NCBI GenBank assembly: GCA_037074765.1
Contig: JBAMDO010000167.1
Span: 1 to 64,000, forward strand
Length of the DNA: 64,000 bases
DNA from: Mansonella perstans
Taxonomy: Eukaryota; Nematoda; Chromadorea; Rhabditida; Onchocercidae
Direction of reading: 5' to 3'
Part shown: positions 63,301 through 64,000 of the stretch, in pieces
Layout: the number at the start of each line of letters is the position of its first letter
Position numbering within the stretch: position 1 is the stretch's first letter
Notes under the pieces: model-generated
Databases searched by the model: none
What the model saw: the letters and a program-made list of their open reading frames with translations, nothing else
Told to the model about the DNA's origin: nothing
Position numbers and translations under genes: made by a program

Positions 63301-63911
63301 GGTGCGGCACTGTGCTGGCCCAGTATTTGTCCTCCGTTATCCACATATACAGAAGCCATTCTATATGAAACGCTGCGGCATATATGTATGAAAATGTTCT
63401 TTATATTTAACTAGATAAAAGTTGTAAGGGTATTTTTTTCACGTCCAAAAATAAGTGAACTTTTTTACCAGTAGAGCGTAAGATTGCATCCGTTAGTTGT
63501 GGAAATAAAATGCTTTGTCTTGATTTGATAGGAATGGGTCATCATTGATATTATCAAGTTCAATTGTTACTCGAAAAGTCAAACTCGCGGATAATGAAAG
63601 GGAGAGAATAGTATGAATTTTATGGAACTTCTGAGGTAAATTATTTGTTGTAGGCGGAATGTTTCGATTTGTTGGCACCATTTGTTGGTGAGCTGGCTGC
63701 TGGTTCTTTGAGAGAGTCAGATTCAGAAGAGCTCTATCGCCGTGGATGCGATGATTCGTTGAATTGGTATTTAGAAATGAGACAGCATGGACATCCACCA
63801 AGTGCAGGATTTGGCATTGGTCTGGAACGTTTCATGCAAACTTTGTTCGGTATTGTAAACATTAAGGACACGGTGGCGTTCCCGAGGTGGTACAAGCATT
63901 GCCCTAGCTAG
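60348..63911 (+). CDS. nars-2: asparaginyl-tRNA synthetase, mitochondrial type (NARS2)
   Basis: Class IIb synthetase charging tRNA-Asn in mitochondria. Exons: 60348-60440, 61110 to about 61341, 61690-61827, 62150-62230, 62517-62596, 62741-62966, 63155-63385, 63654-63911 (TAG). About 440 residues; human NARS2 has 477. The first exon gives a basic, amphipathic N-terminus suited to mitochondrial import. Then the OB-fold anticodon domain (GWARRVETRGKFLFLRISDG), a motif 1 region (HVDTPLLTHNDCEGGGDVF), QVSCQLHLES, motif 2 (FRMLEAEYAF), and motif 3 (PPSAGFGIGLERFMQ) followed by NIKDTVAFPRW. Exon 2 ends in phase 1 if the donor is at 61342, but exon 3 needs phase 0. Either an earlier donor at 61314-61320 is used or a short exon lies between. 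All other junctions agree. Confidence in family is very high, and the mitochondrial rather than cytosolic form is supported by the ECFDLL...GFGIGLERF spacing and the small size. Confidence 0.92.
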
Positions 63912-64000
63912 CTAGTATTATAGACTGCCATTTTTTGCTGTGAAATTGATTTCTTGATTGTTGTAATATTATAAAGCTTTCCTAATATGGTTCCTTTCTC
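63912..64000. other. nars-2 3' flank
   Basis: Start of the 3' untranslated region after the TAG. No canonical AATAAA is present before the window ends (ATTATAAAG near 63968 is the closest). Confidence 0.4.

Overview
The window is AT-rich eukaryotic DNA from a nematode. Genes are cut into many small exons with short AT-rich GT-AG introns, and probable trans-splice acceptors lie just upstream of two start codons. The nematode-type chemoreceptor, the BEL/Pao relic and the compact T-rich mitochondrial fragments point to a parasitic, probably filarial or other spirurid worm; the species is inference. Splice sites were read by eye and checked for phase. No transcript evidence was available.

Region by region: 239-7902 (minus) holds 23 exons of TAF2, the large TFIID subunit, with the C-terminus running off the left edge. 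7.9-15.5 kb is intergenic, with decayed tandem repeats, one GC-elevated island that may be an exon, and microsatellites. 15,468-39,669 (plus) is a 21-exon RIM-binding protein (rimb-1): SH3, three FN3 domains, a low-complexity linker, then two more SH3 domains. Its phases add up exactly to 1374 codons. Its introns carry minisatellites, and one holds a candidate 48-nt cassette exon. 41.05-43.6 kb (minus) is a decayed BEL/Pao pol. 44,341-46,358 (minus) is a five-exon seven-transmembrane receptor. 46.4-58.3 kb is a duplicated, decaying accessory region. It contains duplicated noncoding blocks, a Cys-rich Ly6-like gene (50,686-51,701, minus) with an apparent frameshift, a broken C2H2 zinc-finger gene, and a mitochondrial insertion carrying cytb and nad1 pieces. 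Two copies of a roughly 370-bp repeat flank the zinc-finger and mitochondrial block. 58,315-59,427 (minus) is a two-exon COMMD6-like gene, divergent from a mitochondrial-type asparaginyl-tRNA synthetase (nars-2, 60,348-63,911, plus).

The conserved genes serve separate jobs: basal transcription (TAF2), presynaptic active-zone assembly (RIM-BP), COMMD complex (COMMD6) and mitochondrial translation (NARS2). There is no operon-like clustering among them. The most distinctive features are the run of symmetric phase-2 exons in rimb-1, with a possible hidden 48-nt cassette, and four genes or gene remnants pieced together from exons too short to stand out as long ORFs (receptor, Ly6-like gene, COMMD6-like gene, mitochondrial pieces).
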